Of a DNA stretch of 64,000 bases, positions 9,218 through 17,733 are shown one piece after another. The notes beneath the pieces were generated by a model. That model was not told the DNA's origin, did not search any database, and worked only from the letters and a program-made list of their open reading frames with translations. This stretch comes from Arthrobacter sp. MYb23 (GTDB lineage: Bacteria; Actinomycetota; Actinomycetes; Actinomycetales; Micrococcaceae): contig NZ_PCPR01000016.1 of assembly GCF_002979775.1 (NCBI RefSeq), positions 58,774-122,773 of the forward strand. The letters run 5' to 3'. Position 1 is the stretch's first letter. Each line of letters starts with the position of its first letter. Made by a program: the position numbers and the translations under genes.

Positions 9218-10408
9218 TCAGGCTCCTTCAATTGTGGTTGCGTTGAGCTGGATCAGTGAGCTTTTGGCGGCCGCGGACTCTTCCACTGCCGCGAGGATGT
9301 GCTGGACGTTCAGGCCTTCCTCGAACGACGGCGACGGCGCCTCACCAGCCGCGATGGCGGTCAGGAAGTCCCGGATCTGGTGGGTGAAAGTGTGTTCCCA
9401 GCCGATGATGTGACCCTGCGGCCACCACGCCTCGAGGTAGGGGTGTTCGGGCTCGTTGACCAGGATTCTCCGGAAGCCCTGCTCACGCACGGGCGCGGTG
9501 GCATCCAGGAAGCCGAGTTCGTTCAGGGCTTCAAGGTCAAAAAGGATGGTGCCCTTGTCGCCGTAAATTTCGAGCTTGAGGGAGTTCTTCTGGCCCGTCG
9601 CTACACGCGAAACCTCAACTGAGGCGATTGCTCCGGAGGCGAGGGTCAGTGTGGCCCAAGCGGCGTCGTCCACCGTGACATCTTCCGGACCATTAGTTCC
9701 GGGGCGGCGCTCCACGAAGGTGTGCAGGCGGCCGGAGACCTCGGTGACCGCGTCACCCAAGAGGAAGAGAACCTGATCGATGGCGTGCGAGGCGATGTCG
9801 CCGAGCGCCCCGGAGCCGGCGGTTTCCTTGCGGAGGCGCCAGGTCATGGGGGACTCGGCGTCGGAGAGCCAGTCCTGAAGGTAGGCGGCGCGGACGTGCC
9901 GGATGGTGCCGAGCCGTCCTTCCGCTATGAGTTCCCGCGCCAGTGCGAGGGCAGGGACGCGGCGGTAGTTGAAACCGATCATGGACTGCACGCCGTTGGC
10001 CCGCGCGGAGGCGGCCGCGGCCACCATCAACTCGGCCTCGCCCAGGGTGTTGGCCAGCGGCTTTTCAACGAGCACGTGTTTCCCGGCGGCCAATGCCGCG
10101 ATGGCGATTTCGGCGTGCATCCAGCCGGGCGCGCAGATATCGATGATGTGGATGTCGTCCCGATCAATCACGGAACGCCAATCCGTGGCGGACTCGGCCC
10201 AGCCGTACTTGGCTGCGGCCTCTGCCACTTGGGTGGCGTCCCGGCCCACGAGCACTTTCTGCTCGAAAGCCGGGACGTCGAAGAAGCTGGCCACGTTCCG
10301 CCACGCATTCGAATGGGCCTTACCCATAAAGGCGTAGCCAATGGCGGCAACGCCCAGTGGTTGACGCGTCTGGGAAGGGTGGTCGGATGGGTGGGCGGGG
10401 GTGGTCAT
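9218..10408 (-). CDS. Gfo/Idh/MocA oxidoreductase, levoglucosan-dehydrogenase-like
   Basis: A 396-residue dehydrogenase. It has IGYAFMGKAHSNAWRN near the N-terminus, HVLVEKPLANT as the EKP signature, and MIGFNYRRVPALALA plus YLQDWLSDAESP in the substrate domain. These segments closely resemble my recollection of levoglucosan dehydrogenase (LgdA) of Pseudarthrobacter, which oxidises C3 of a sugar with NAD. Here it would start the pathway by forming a 3-keto sugar. The first 17 residues are a probably disordered extension. The substrate assignment is inference from motif similarity and neighbours, not proof. Confidence 0.85.
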   Translation of the reverse strand: MTTPAHPSDHPSQTRQPLGVAAIGYAFMGKAHSNAWRNVASFFDVPAFEQKVLVGRDATQVAEAAAKYGWAESATDWRSVIDRDDIHIIDICAPGWMHAEIAIAALAAGKHVLVEKPLANTLGEAELMVAAAASARANGVQSMIGFNYRRVPALALARELIAEGRLGTIRHVRAAYLQDWLSDAESPMTWRLRKETAGSGALGDIASHAIDQVLFLLGDAVTEVSGRLHTFVERRPGTNGPEDVTVDDAAWATLTLASGAIASVEVSRVATGQKNSLKLEIYGDKGTILFDLEALNELGFLDATAPVREQGFRRILVNEPEHPYLEAWWPQGHIIGWEHTFTHQIRDFLTAIAAGEAPSPSFEEGLNVQHILAAVEESAAAKSSLIQLNATTIEGA

Positions 10409-10429
10409 GTTCTTGTTCCTCGCTATTTC

Positions 10430-11551
10430 TTAGAGAGTGGCTGTTTCGGGTGCCCAGTCCTCAGGGACCGCAGCCGAAGCAGGGGCGTTGCTGATGACAT
10501 CCACGAACGAGCCCGATTCCACGGATTCAGCGATCGAAACCATGCTGTCCAGCACGTGGTAGGCGAGATCGCCCGTGGCCCGGTGTGCGGTGCCGGCACG
10601 CAAGGCGCGGGCCATGTCCAGCACACCCAGGCCGCGGCCGTTGGCCGGCCCGGTGGCAGGGATGATCTCCGGTTCTTCCGCGCCCGGACGCCACAGCTTC
10701 AACTCGCCGTCGAAGTAGTTCGGGTCCGGCAATGACAGCGTAGCCTCCGAGCCGGTGATCTCCACGAAGCCCATCCGCAGGCGCGGCGATTCGAAGGAGA
10801 AGACGCTGTGGCTGGACTGCCCGCCTTCGAACTGCGCCATCGCGGACACATGCGTGGGGACCTCGACGGCGAATTCCTCGCCCGCCTTGGGACCGGAACC
10901 GATCACGCGGGTCGCCTTGGCGGAGGAGCCGACGGCGGCCACCTTGCGGATGGAGCCGAAGGTCTGAATCAGGGCCGTGAGGTAGTACGGGCCCATGTCG
11001 AACAGCGGCCCGGCACCGTGCTGGAACAAGAACGCGGGGTTCGGGTGCCACGACTCAGGACCGGGGGTCTGGAACGTGGTCATGCCGGTCAGCGGGGTGC
11101 CGATGTCACCACGCTCGATGATCCGGCGGGCTGTCTGCAGGCCTGCGCCCAGGAACGTGTCCGGGGCGGTGCCGAGGCGGATGCCGGCGGCATCCGCGGC
11201 TTTGAGCAGGCCAAGCCCGGACTCGCGGTCAAGCGAGAAGGGCTTCTCAGTCCAGACGTGCTTGCCCGCGTTGACCGCGGCCGTGGCAACCTCCACGTGC
11301 GCTGCCGGGATGGTCAGGTTCACGATGATTTCGACGTCGGGATGGTTCAGTGCCAGCTCAGGCGCACCGAACTCCGGGATGCCGTATTCCTTGGCGCGTG
11401 CCTCGGCGGCGTCGACGAAGAGGTCGGCGATCACCAGGACCTTCAGGTCAGGGAAAGTGGTGAGGTTGTCCAGGTACTGCTTGCTGATGTTGCCTGCGCC
11501 GATGACAGCGACGCCCACCGGGCCTTTACGGGTGGAAGGAGCGAAGCTCAT
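10430..11551 (-). CDS. Gfo/Idh/MocA-family oxidoreductase
   Basis: A 373-residue NAD(P)-dependent dehydrogenase with Rossmann motif VIGAGNISKQYLDNL and signature HVWTEKPFSLDRESG. The C-terminal half shows FDMGPYYLTALIQTFG, typical of the sugar-acting subgroup. Its ATG overlaps the stop of the upstream isomerase by four bases, so the two are translationally coupled and probably act consecutively. Could perform the final reduction (LgdC-like) or oxidise a second position; the sequence does not decide. Confidence 0.88.
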   Translation of the reverse strand: MSFAPSTRKGPVGVAVIGAGNISKQYLDNLTTFPDLKVLVIADLFVDAAEARAKEYGIPEFGAPELALNHPDVEIIVNLTIPAAHVEVATAAVNAGKHVWTEKPFSLDRESGLGLLKAADAAGIRLGTAPDTFLGAGLQTARRIIERGDIGTPLTGMTTFQTPGPESWHPNPAFLFQHGAGPLFDMGPYYLTALIQTFGSIRKVAAVGSSAKATRVIGSGPKAGEEFAVEVPTHVSAMAQFEGGQSSHSVFSFESPRLRMGFVEITGSEATLSLPDPNYFDGELKLWRPGAEEPEIIPATGPANGRGLGVLDMARALRAGTAHRATGDLAYHVLDSMVSIAESVESGSFVDVISNAPASAAVPEDWAPETATL

Positions 11552-12309
11552 GCCTTGGCTCCTTCTGCTGCGTTGGCGCTGGTTGCGGCGGTCAGGTAGG
11601 CCAGGCTCTCGGTGATGCCTTCGAAGATGTCACCGGAGTAGTCGTCGAATTCCACCACGCCAACCTCCAGGGACTTGGCAGCTGCGATGACATCCAGCAC
11701 AGGGATGGTTCCCTGGCCAGCGGGCTGCTGAGCCTTGGTATCGGTGTTCCCCGGGCCGTCCTTGATGTGGATGAGCTTCACGCGGTCACCGAGGCGAGCC
11801 AGGAGTTCCACAGGATCCACTCCTCCAACGGCCACCCAGTAGGTGTCGACCTCAAGGACGAGTTCCGGATCCAGCAGTCCTTCGAAGTATTCCAAGGCGG
11901 TCTTACCCTCGACGGTGGACTCCAGCTCCCATGCATGGTTGTGGTAACCCACACGGATGCCATACTCAGCACCCTTCTTCGCTGCTGCGTTGAGCTTGGC
12001 GGCCGTGCCCTGGATGGTTTCGGCGTCCTGCCAGTGCTCCGCGGGAAGGAACGGATCAATGACCGTGGTGATGCCCAGTTCCTTGGCGGCAGCAAAGATC
12101 TCGTCCTGGTCCTGGCTCAAGAGGGGCGCGTGGCCGGATGGAGCGGAAAGCCCGTTCTCCTTCAAAGCCGCACCGAGTTCCTTGGCGGTGGCCACGAAGT
12201 TGTACGGCTCAACCTGGGTAAAACCGATCTCGGCCACCTTCTTGATGGTTCCAGGCAGGTCCTCCTGGATGGCATTGCGGAGGGTGTACAGCTGGAGTGA
12301 GTAAGACAT
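11548..12309 (-). CDS. Sugar phosphate isomerase/epimerase-like TIM barrel
   Basis: A 253-residue TIM-barrel protein of the xylose-isomerase-like superfamily. Metal-ligand motifs are GYHNHAWE, LEVDTYWVAVGG, HIKDG and VVEFDDY. It is the shorter, more typical of the two isomerase-like enzymes in the island and is the first gene after the permeases. In levoglucosan-type pathways two such proteins carry out beta-elimination and hydration; pairing with the 8215 gene suggests the same division of labour, by inference. Confidence 0.87.
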   Translation of the reverse strand: MSYSLQLYTLRNAIQEDLPGTIKKVAEIGFTQVEPYNFVATAKELGAALKENGLSAPSGHAPLLSQDQDEIFAAAKELGITTVIDPFLPAEHWQDAETIQGTAAKLNAAAKKGAEYGIRVGYHNHAWELESTVEGKTALEYFEGLLDPELVLEVDTYWVAVGGVDPVELLARLGDRVKLIHIKDGPGNTDTKAQQPAGQGTIPVLDVIAAAKSLEVGVVEFDDYSGDIFEGITESLAYLTAATSANAAEGAKA

Positions 12310-12367
12310 TGGGTTCCTTTTCGGGAGTGGGTTTTTCCGGGATTTCAGGGACTTGGCGCCAGTCTAG

Positions 12368-13261
12368 TTAGCGCCCGGCGAGGGAGCCACCGATTCCGCC
12401 GACGCTGAAGTACTTGTTCAGTGCGGCGAAGACGATGATGGGCGGGAGCATCATGACGACGGCCAGGGCCATGACGGATGTCCAGTCGGTGGCATTCTGC
12501 TGGAAGAACGATTGGACGCCCATGGGGAGGGTGAAGATCTCGTTGGAGCGGAGGAACACGATGGCTACCAGGTAGTCGTTCCATGCCAGCAGGAAGGCGA
12601 AGATGGCGGTGGAGAGGATGCCTGGCAGTGAGTTTCGGAGCACCACTTTGGTGAACGATCCGAACACTGAGCAGCCATCAATCCAGGACGCTTCTTCGAG
12701 GCTGATGGGGATGGAGTCGAAGTAGGCGGCCATCATCCAGGTGGCCACGGTCATGGTGGAGCCGACGTAGATGATGGTGATGCCCAGAAGGTTGTCCACC
12801 AGACCCATGCCTGCGAAGAGGATGAACAGTGGGACCACCGAGGTGATGATGGGCAGTGACTGCATGACGAACAGCAGCAGGGAGTAGCCCGAGACTGCTT
12901 TGGAGCGGCCGCGGGAAAGGACGTAACCGGCGGGAGCTGCCACGGCCACGGAGACCACCACGGTGGAGAGCGTGGTGACCAAGCTGTTCTGCAGCCAGGT
13001 CGCGGCGAGCGTCCCATTGAAGACGTTGGCAAGGTTCTCGAAAGTGAACCCGGTGGCCGTGCTGTTGACACCAGGAGTGAAGGCCAGCACCACGGTGACC
13101 ATGATGGGGACCAGGACAATCACGGTGATGGCCAGGATCAGGGCGAACCGCCACCAGCGTCCGCGCATGCCGGCTTCGGAGAGAACACGGCGGGTCTTGC
13201 CGGTGTCGGTGATGCCGAGGGCGGGGCCGGATTCGGGGTGTGCGTGGAGTACAGCGCTCAT
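12368..13261 (-). CDS. Carbohydrate ABC transporter permease (MalG type)
   Basis: A 297-residue permease with a cytoplasmic N-terminal tail, a first membrane helix near residue 40 (FALILAITVIVLVPIMVTVV) and an EAA loop EEASWIDGCSVFGSFTKVVL. The open frame runs 128 codons further upstream as a His/Pro/Arg-rich shadow of the neighbouring permease; the real ATG at 13261 overlaps that gene's TAA by one base. Second membrane subunit of the island's importer. No ATPase gene accompanies it. Confidence 0.92.
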   Translation of the reverse strand: MSAVLHAHPESGPALGITDTGKTRRVLSEAGMRGRWWRFALILAITVIVLVPIMVTVVLAFTPGVNSTATGFTFENLANVFNGTLAATWLQNSLVTTLSTVVVSVAVAAPAGYVLSRGRSKAVSGYSLLLFVMQSLPIITSVVPLFILFAGMGLVDNLLGITIIYVGSTMTVATWMMAAYFDSIPISLEEASWIDGCSVFGSFTKVVLRNSLPGILSTAIFAFLLAWNDYLVAIVFLRSNEIFTLPMGVQSFFQQNATDWTSVMALAVVMMLPPIIVFAALNKYFSVGGIGGSLAGR

Positions 13262-14223
13262 TATTCGACGCTCGACTTTCGGATCTGGCGGTACAGGATG
13301 ACGGAGATGACTACCAGGGTCATGGTCATGAGGAAGGCGATTGCGACGCCGGGGCCGGTGGCAAAGTCCTGGAAGACGGTGCGGTAGGCAAGGACCACCA
13401 GGGAGGTGGTGGCACTGACGGGACCGCCGCCAGTGAGCAGGTAGATAGTGGGGAAGTCGTTGACGCAGAAGATCGTCATCAGGATCCAGCTGATGTAGGT
13501 GGAACGGGCGATCAGCGGCAGGGTGATCTGCGTGAACTGCTGCCAGGGGCTGGCGCCGTCCATGCTGGCGGCTTCGTAGACCGTGGTGTCCACCGAGGCC
13601 AGGGCCGCGGAGATCATCATCATCATGAAGGGGAATGACACCCACACCTTGAACACCATCACCGTGATGGAAGCCAGGGTGGGATCCGCCAGGAACAGCG
13701 GGGTGCCCAGGCCGAGGCCACGGAAGATCGAGGGGATCAGGCTGTCAGGGGTTGCCACCAGCCAGTTCCAGGCGGTGGAGGAGACTACGATCGGCACCAC
13801 CCAGGGCAGGAGCAGCAGGACCTTGAAGGTGTTCCCGGCAGGGATCTTGGTCCTCAGTAACAAGGCGAGTCCCAGGCCCACCAGCCAGGAGCCGAAGACC
13901 CCAACAATGGTGAACCAGAGGGTGAATTGTGCGGCTTTCCAGAATGCAGGGGAGGACAGGACGTTTGCGAAGTTCTCGCCGCCCACGAAGTTGCCGGTCT
14001 GGAGCAGGTCGCCGTCGTGGGTGGCTTGTACTGCGGCGTGGATCAGAGGGTAGCCGTGGATCAGGACGAGCAGGACCACGGAGGGAATCAGGAGCCAGAA
14101 GAAGGTGCGGGTGGTTTGAGCGCTGAGCTTGCTCTTGCGTCTCCCCGGGGAGGCCCCCGAGCCGCCGGGAGCGAGCCCCCGGCGGGCCCGGGACAGGCCT
14201 GATGGTGCGGTGGTGGATGTCAT
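13261..14223 (-). CDS. Carbohydrate ABC transporter permease (MalF type)
   Basis: A 320-residue permease with six membrane helices; the first begins near residue 38 (TFFWLLIPSVVLLVLIHGYP). EAA loop: EAASMDGASPWQQFTQITLP. It follows the binding-protein gene by 13 bp and is followed by the second permease with a one-base overlap. The basic, Gly/Ser-rich N-terminal 35 residues are cytoplasmic. Confidence 0.92.
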   Translation of the reverse strand: MTSTTAPSGLSRARRGLAPGGSGASPGRRKSKLSAQTTRTFFWLLIPSVVLLVLIHGYPLIHAAVQATHDGDLLQTGNFVGGENFANVLSSPAFWKAAQFTLWFTIVGVFGSWLVGLGLALLLRTKIPAGNTFKVLLLLPWVVPIVVSSTAWNWLVATPDSLIPSIFRGLGLGTPLFLADPTLASITVMVFKVWVSFPFMMMMISAALASVDTTVYEAASMDGASPWQQFTQITLPLIARSTYISWILMTIFCVNDFPTIYLLTGGGPVSATTSLVVLAYRTVFQDFATGPGVAIAFLMTMTLVVISVILYRQIRKSSVE

Positions 14224-14236
14224 GGCAGGTACCGTT

Positions 14237-15568
14237 CTACTTCTTCAGGACCGATTCGAGGCCGGACTGGAAGGCCTGCAGTGCGCTCTTGGCATCTGCT
14301 GCCTGGCCGGTCAGGATCGACTGGCTGAACTGGTTCAGTGCCTGGCCGCCGTCGAGTGCTGCGAGGTTGGCGTTAAGGGTGCTGCCCTGGGAAGCGAAGG
14401 TCTTGGCGATGGGCTGCCAGTCCTTGACGATCTTGACGTTGTTGGGGTCATCGGCGAATTCGGGGATCTCGGTGATGGACTTGAAGACCGGCAGCGCGGA
14501 CATGAGCTTCTGCTTCCACAGTTCCTTGAGCTGGCCCAGGTAGTAGACCAGGAACTCTTCGGACGCTTCCTGCGAGGGGGTGTTCTTGTACATCATGATG
14601 TTGTTCGGGAACACGATGGTGGCCTTGTCGCCGTGCGGGCCGGTGATGGGGTCGGCCACCAGCAGGTCCCCGGAGGTATCGCCCACACGCTGGGGAACGT
14701 TGACTTGGAACAGGCCGAATCCGGCCTTGCCGTCCTTCCACTGTGCGGACATGTTGTCAGTGGTGTAGCTGACGGCTGCGGGGTCCACGATGCCGTTGGA
14801 GACCAGTTCGCGGACGAACTCAATCGCCTCGACGTTGCGGTCGTTGAGCAGGTCCAGCTCGCCGTTCTTGTTCCACACGCCGCCGCCGTTGTTGACCATC
14901 ATCATGATCATGGAGTGGTTGCCGTAGTTGTTGCCTGAGCCCGCACCGGTAGCGAAGCCGAACGCGCCCACCTTCTTCAGTGCCTTGCCGGCTTCCAGGA
15001 GGGACGGCCAGTCGGTGGGGAGTGAGACTCCGGCCTTCTCGAACAGGGACTTGCGGTACCAGAACACGCGCATATCCAGCTGCCACGGCACGGCGACGTA
15101 GCCCTTGTCCGACTTGAACGGGTCCAGCACGCCGGGAAGGAAATCGTCGAACTGGCCGTTGGACTTCAGCTTCTCAATGACCTTGTCCGCGTACGCGATC
15201 TGGCCCTGCTGCTCAAATTGGAAGGCCTGGAAACCGCCGCCAGTGGATACTGCCGGGCCGGTCTTGGACGCGATGGCAGAGGAGAAGGTTTGGTAGAAGT
15301 TGTTCCACTGGATGATCTGGTAGTTGGCCTTGGCGTTGTTGGCACCTGCGAAGCCTTCAGCGATCTTCTTGGCGGAATCGTTGTAGGCCGGCGTTGCCCA
15401 GGGCATGTCCCAGAACTTGACGGTCCCACCGGCACCGCCGCCTCCTCCGCCCTGGGTGGCTGAGCCGCCGCCGCAGGCTGCCAGCAGAGGTACTGAAGCT
15501 GCCGCGGCGGTCAGGCCGAGGAAACCGCGGCGGGAGACGGAACGGGAGGCTGCAGACTGAACATTCAT
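14237..15568 (-). CDS. Sugar ABC transporter substrate-binding lipoprotein
   Basis: A 443-residue family 1 solute-binding protein. The N-terminus carries a twin-arginine motif (SRRGFLGL, Arg13-Arg14) and a lipobox LLAAC with acylated Cys32, so it is probably a Tat-exported lipoprotein. The ATG at 15568 has AAAGGAA upstream; an earlier in-frame start at 15592 would disturb the signal peptide. It is the first importer gene of the island. Trp/Gly-rich segments such as FWDMPWATPAYND are typical of oligosaccharide or sugar-derivative binders. Ligand unknown; neighbours suggest a glycoside or anhydrosugar. Confidence 0.9.
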   Translation of the reverse strand: MNVQSAASRSVSRRGFLGLTAAAASVPLLAACGGGSATQGGGGGGAGGTVKFWDMPWATPAYNDSAKKIAEGFAGANNAKANYQIIQWNNFYQTFSSAIASKTGPAVSTGGGFQAFQFEQQGQIAYADKVIEKLKSNGQFDDFLPGVLDPFKSDKGYVAVPWQLDMRVFWYRKSLFEKAGVSLPTDWPSLLEAGKALKKVGAFGFATGAGSGNNYGNHSMIMMMVNNGGGVWNKNGELDLLNDRNVEAIEFVRELVSNGIVDPAAVSYTTDNMSAQWKDGKAGFGLFQVNVPQRVGDTSGDLLVADPITGPHGDKATIVFPNNIMMYKNTPSQEASEEFLVYYLGQLKELWKQKLMSALPVFKSITEIPEFADDPNNVKIVKDWQPIAKTFASQGSTLNANLAALDGGQALNQFSQSILTGQAADAKSALQAFQSGLESVLKK

Positions 15569-15685
15569 AGTGATTCCTTTCGGGACGGGCACCGCAGGTT
15601 TGCGTGGGCGTGCCGGTCCAGCTCAACTTTGAGTAGGGCAATGCGTACTGAATGGCTGGTAGTGCTGTTTGTTGTAAAGCTCGGT

Positions 15686-16501
15686 TTAGGAAAGGGCTGT
15701 GATGGATTCCGTGAGCGCCGCAAAGCGGTGCAGATCGGAGGAGCTGGAGCCGGCATCGAGGTGTTCCTTGAGCCGGCGCCACGTGGCGCGGTGAGCAGAT
15801 TCGTAGATCGTGGGAAGAAGAAGCTCGCCTTGAGGTCCGGTGACTTTGACCGTCGCCGGCCACGCAGCCAGCGGTTCGGGCAGCGTGACGCTGACGCCGC
15901 CGTCGTCGGTCAGCAGCCGGAAGTCCAGGGCCGCCGGGCGTGCGTTCGACACCACGCCCTGGATGGCAACCGGCGCACCGTTGGCGAGGACCCCTGTGGT
16001 GGTGTAGCCGTGAGGTCCGCGGCGGAGGTGACGGAGGTTCGCCAGTGGACCCGCAAGGCGCACGACGGCGGCAAGATGGTCCGCGAACAACTCGCCGGAG
16101 TCGGTTCCCACTTGAGCGGTGGCGACCGTGTCGAGGAGAGCCGCGCGGCCCACCATGGAACGGACCGCGTCCTCGGCCCCCGGGACGGCGGGGTTGGACG
16201 CCCAGCGCTGATCAAGGACCACTGCTGCACCGGATTGTTGAGCGGCTGCCTGAAGTGAGTCGGTGTTCTCTGCTGCCGGGTTGACCACCACTACGCCGCG
16301 GGCTCCGGTAGCGACGGCTTCCGCTGCTCGTACAGTCCAACCGGGCTGTCCGGAGATGACCTGGACGTCGGCTTGGTTGACGCTGGCGGCCGGACCGAAG
16401 GACTCGGGGAGGGAGGCGACCGCCAACGCCACGGCGCCGGCCTCCTGGGCCTCCGGAGCGGCGTGGACCGTGTACTGCTGGAACGTGACGGCGGCGCTCA
16501 T
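15686..16501 (-). CDS. Gfo/Idh/MocA-like protein lacking the usual NAD site
   Basis: A 271-residue protein I cannot assign to a characterised family. The C-terminal part (about 140-240) with LRRGPHGYTTTGVLANGAP and the following beta-rich segment looks like the substrate domain of Gfo/Idh/MocA dehydrogenases. The N-terminal 100 residues read GARGVVVVNPAAEN where GxGxxG and EKP motifs would be expected, and neither is present. It overlaps the stop of an intact family member by four bases, so it may be a non-catalytic subunit partner or a diverged duplicate. The reading frame is clean, so it is not an obvious pseudogene. Confidence 0.75.
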   Translation of the reverse strand: MSAAVTFQQYTVHAAPEAQEAGAVALAVASLPESFGPAASVNQADVQVISGQPGWTVRAAEAVATGARGVVVVNPAAENTDSLQAAAQQSGAAVVLDQRWASNPAVPGAEDAVRSMVGRAALLDTVATAQVGTDSGELFADHLAAVVRLAGPLANLRHLRRGPHGYTTTGVLANGAPVAIQGVVSNARPAALDFRLLTDDGGVSVTLPEPLAAWPATVKVTGPQGELLLPTIYESAHRATWRRLKEHLDAGSSSSDLHRFAALTESITALS

Positions 16502-17589
16502 GCGTGGGCTCCTTCGGCAACGGCGTGCTGGCTCTCCACATTGGCCACCGTGGCGTCGGCGATGTCCAGGGCGAAGGTGAGATCGTCAATCAGGGTTTGC
16601 GCCGCGGGCGGCTGCTTGCCAGCGGCGAGGGCAGCGAGTTCACGCCACTCTCCTTCGTAGCCGTTGTGCTCGAAAGGGCCGTGGACTGTTGTCCGGCTAC
16701 CGCGGGTGAAGGTTGCCACGGCGGAGCCAGCCTGGACGTAGGACGGGGTGAAATCGATGCGGAGGGCGGCGTCGTCGGAAAACGCCTCGAAGCTCCACTC
16801 CGGCTTCCACGTGTTGTTCATGGCTGCGCGGAGCTCGATGGTCCGGGTGGGGGTGCGGAGTGAGATGACATAGCCGAACGGGCGCACGTGGCGTGCCTCG
16901 AGCACCTCCACGTCCTTGAAGTCCGGAGTGAACCTGCGGATCAAAGGGAGGTCGTGGATGGCCAAGCCCATGACGCCGCCGCGAAGTGCGCCCTTGATGA
17001 CCTCGGCGTCCGTGTAGTCCGGAGCGCCGCCGGCCGGACGCGTGATGATTTCCGTGGCGAAGTCTTCAAAACGTGCGTTGGGCGGAAGGACGATCGAGGA
17101 GCGGATGGTGTGGGCCGTCTCCGGGAGGTCATCCCAGTTCTCCGAGGCGGCAAGCCAGCCCGGATCAAAGGTGTGCATGGCGCCCACGATGATGGGCACC
17201 CCGGTTTCCGCGCTGACCGCGGAGATCAGTGCTGCTTCTTCGGCGTTCATGGCGAAGGGCTTCTCGCAGAGGACGGCTTTCTTTCCGGCGCGGCAGGCGG
17301 CGATGACCTGTTCGGCGTGGAACTGGTGCGGGCTGCAGATGGCAACAATCTCGACGTCGGGATCACCCAAGAGGGCATCGATGCTGGTGCTGTGCGTGGC
17401 ACCGACGCGGGCTGCAACGGACTCAGCCACGGCGGGGTCCACATCCATGATGTGGCGGACGGTAAGGATGTCGCCCAGTCGGGCGAGGGACGGCAAGTGG
17501 ATGGCCTGGGTGACCGGGCCGGCGCCGAGGATGCCAACACCCATTGGTTTGGGAAGTGCCTGCTGCGGTGCCTTTGAATGGCTGGACAA
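16498..17589 (-). CDS. Gfo/Idh/MocA-family oxidoreductase
   Basis: A 363-residue NAD(P)-dependent dehydrogenase with GVGILGAGPVTQAIHLPSL as the Rossmann loop, HQFHAEQVIAACRAGKK and AVLCEKPFAMN as the signature. It is the promoter-proximal gene of the minus-strand sugar island, divergent from the ROK regulator, and its 3' end overlaps the NAD-site-lacking relative. It is therefore expected to be directly under ROK control. Substrate unknown. Confidence 0.88.
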   Translation of the reverse strand: MSSHSKAPQQALPKPMGVGILGAGPVTQAIHLPSLARLGDILTVRHIMDVDPAVAESVAARVGATHSTSIDALLGDPDVEIVAICSPHQFHAEQVIAACRAGKKAVLCEKPFAMNAEEAALISAVSAETGVPIIVGAMHTFDPGWLAASENWDDLPETAHTIRSSIVLPPNARFEDFATEIITRPAGGAPDYTDAEVIKGALRGGVMGLAIHDLPLIRRFTPDFKDVEVLEARHVRPFGYVISLRTPTRTIELRAAMNNTWKPEWSFEAFSDDAALRIDFTPSYVQAGSAVATFTRGSRTTVHGPFEHNGYEGEWRELAALAAGKQPPAAQTLIDDLTFALDIADATVANVESQHAVAEGAHA

Positions 17590-17644
17590 GTTCAGTTACC
17601 TCTTCGTAAGCGGACTGATGTGCTGCTCATCACAACCTAGGGGG

Positions 17645-17695
17645 ACTTTTGCCGAGCGTCAAGCAAAAGTTGAAATATTGCCGACAAACTTCTGC
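17645..17695. promoter_or_regulatory. ROK operator candidate
   Basis: ACTTTTGC (17645-17652) and its exact reverse complement GCAAAAGT (17663-17670) form an inverted repeat with a 10-bp centre. A third near-copy ACTTCTGC lies at 17688-17695. The elements sit in the 144-bp divergent promoter between the sugar island and the ROK regulator, where a repressor controlling both directions would bind. Arm geometry (18 bp, under two helical turns) suits a dimer. Binding is inferred. Confidence 0.55.
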
Positions 17696-17733
17696 TGCAT
17701 GACACGCATAAGCAATCGTGCTTCACTAAAGGC

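Noticed and set aside
13262..13645. N-terminal extension of the permease at 12368-13261
   Set aside because: The extension is a His/Pro/Arg-rich shadow of the neighbouring permease; ATG 13261 fits the one-base overlap and the family start.
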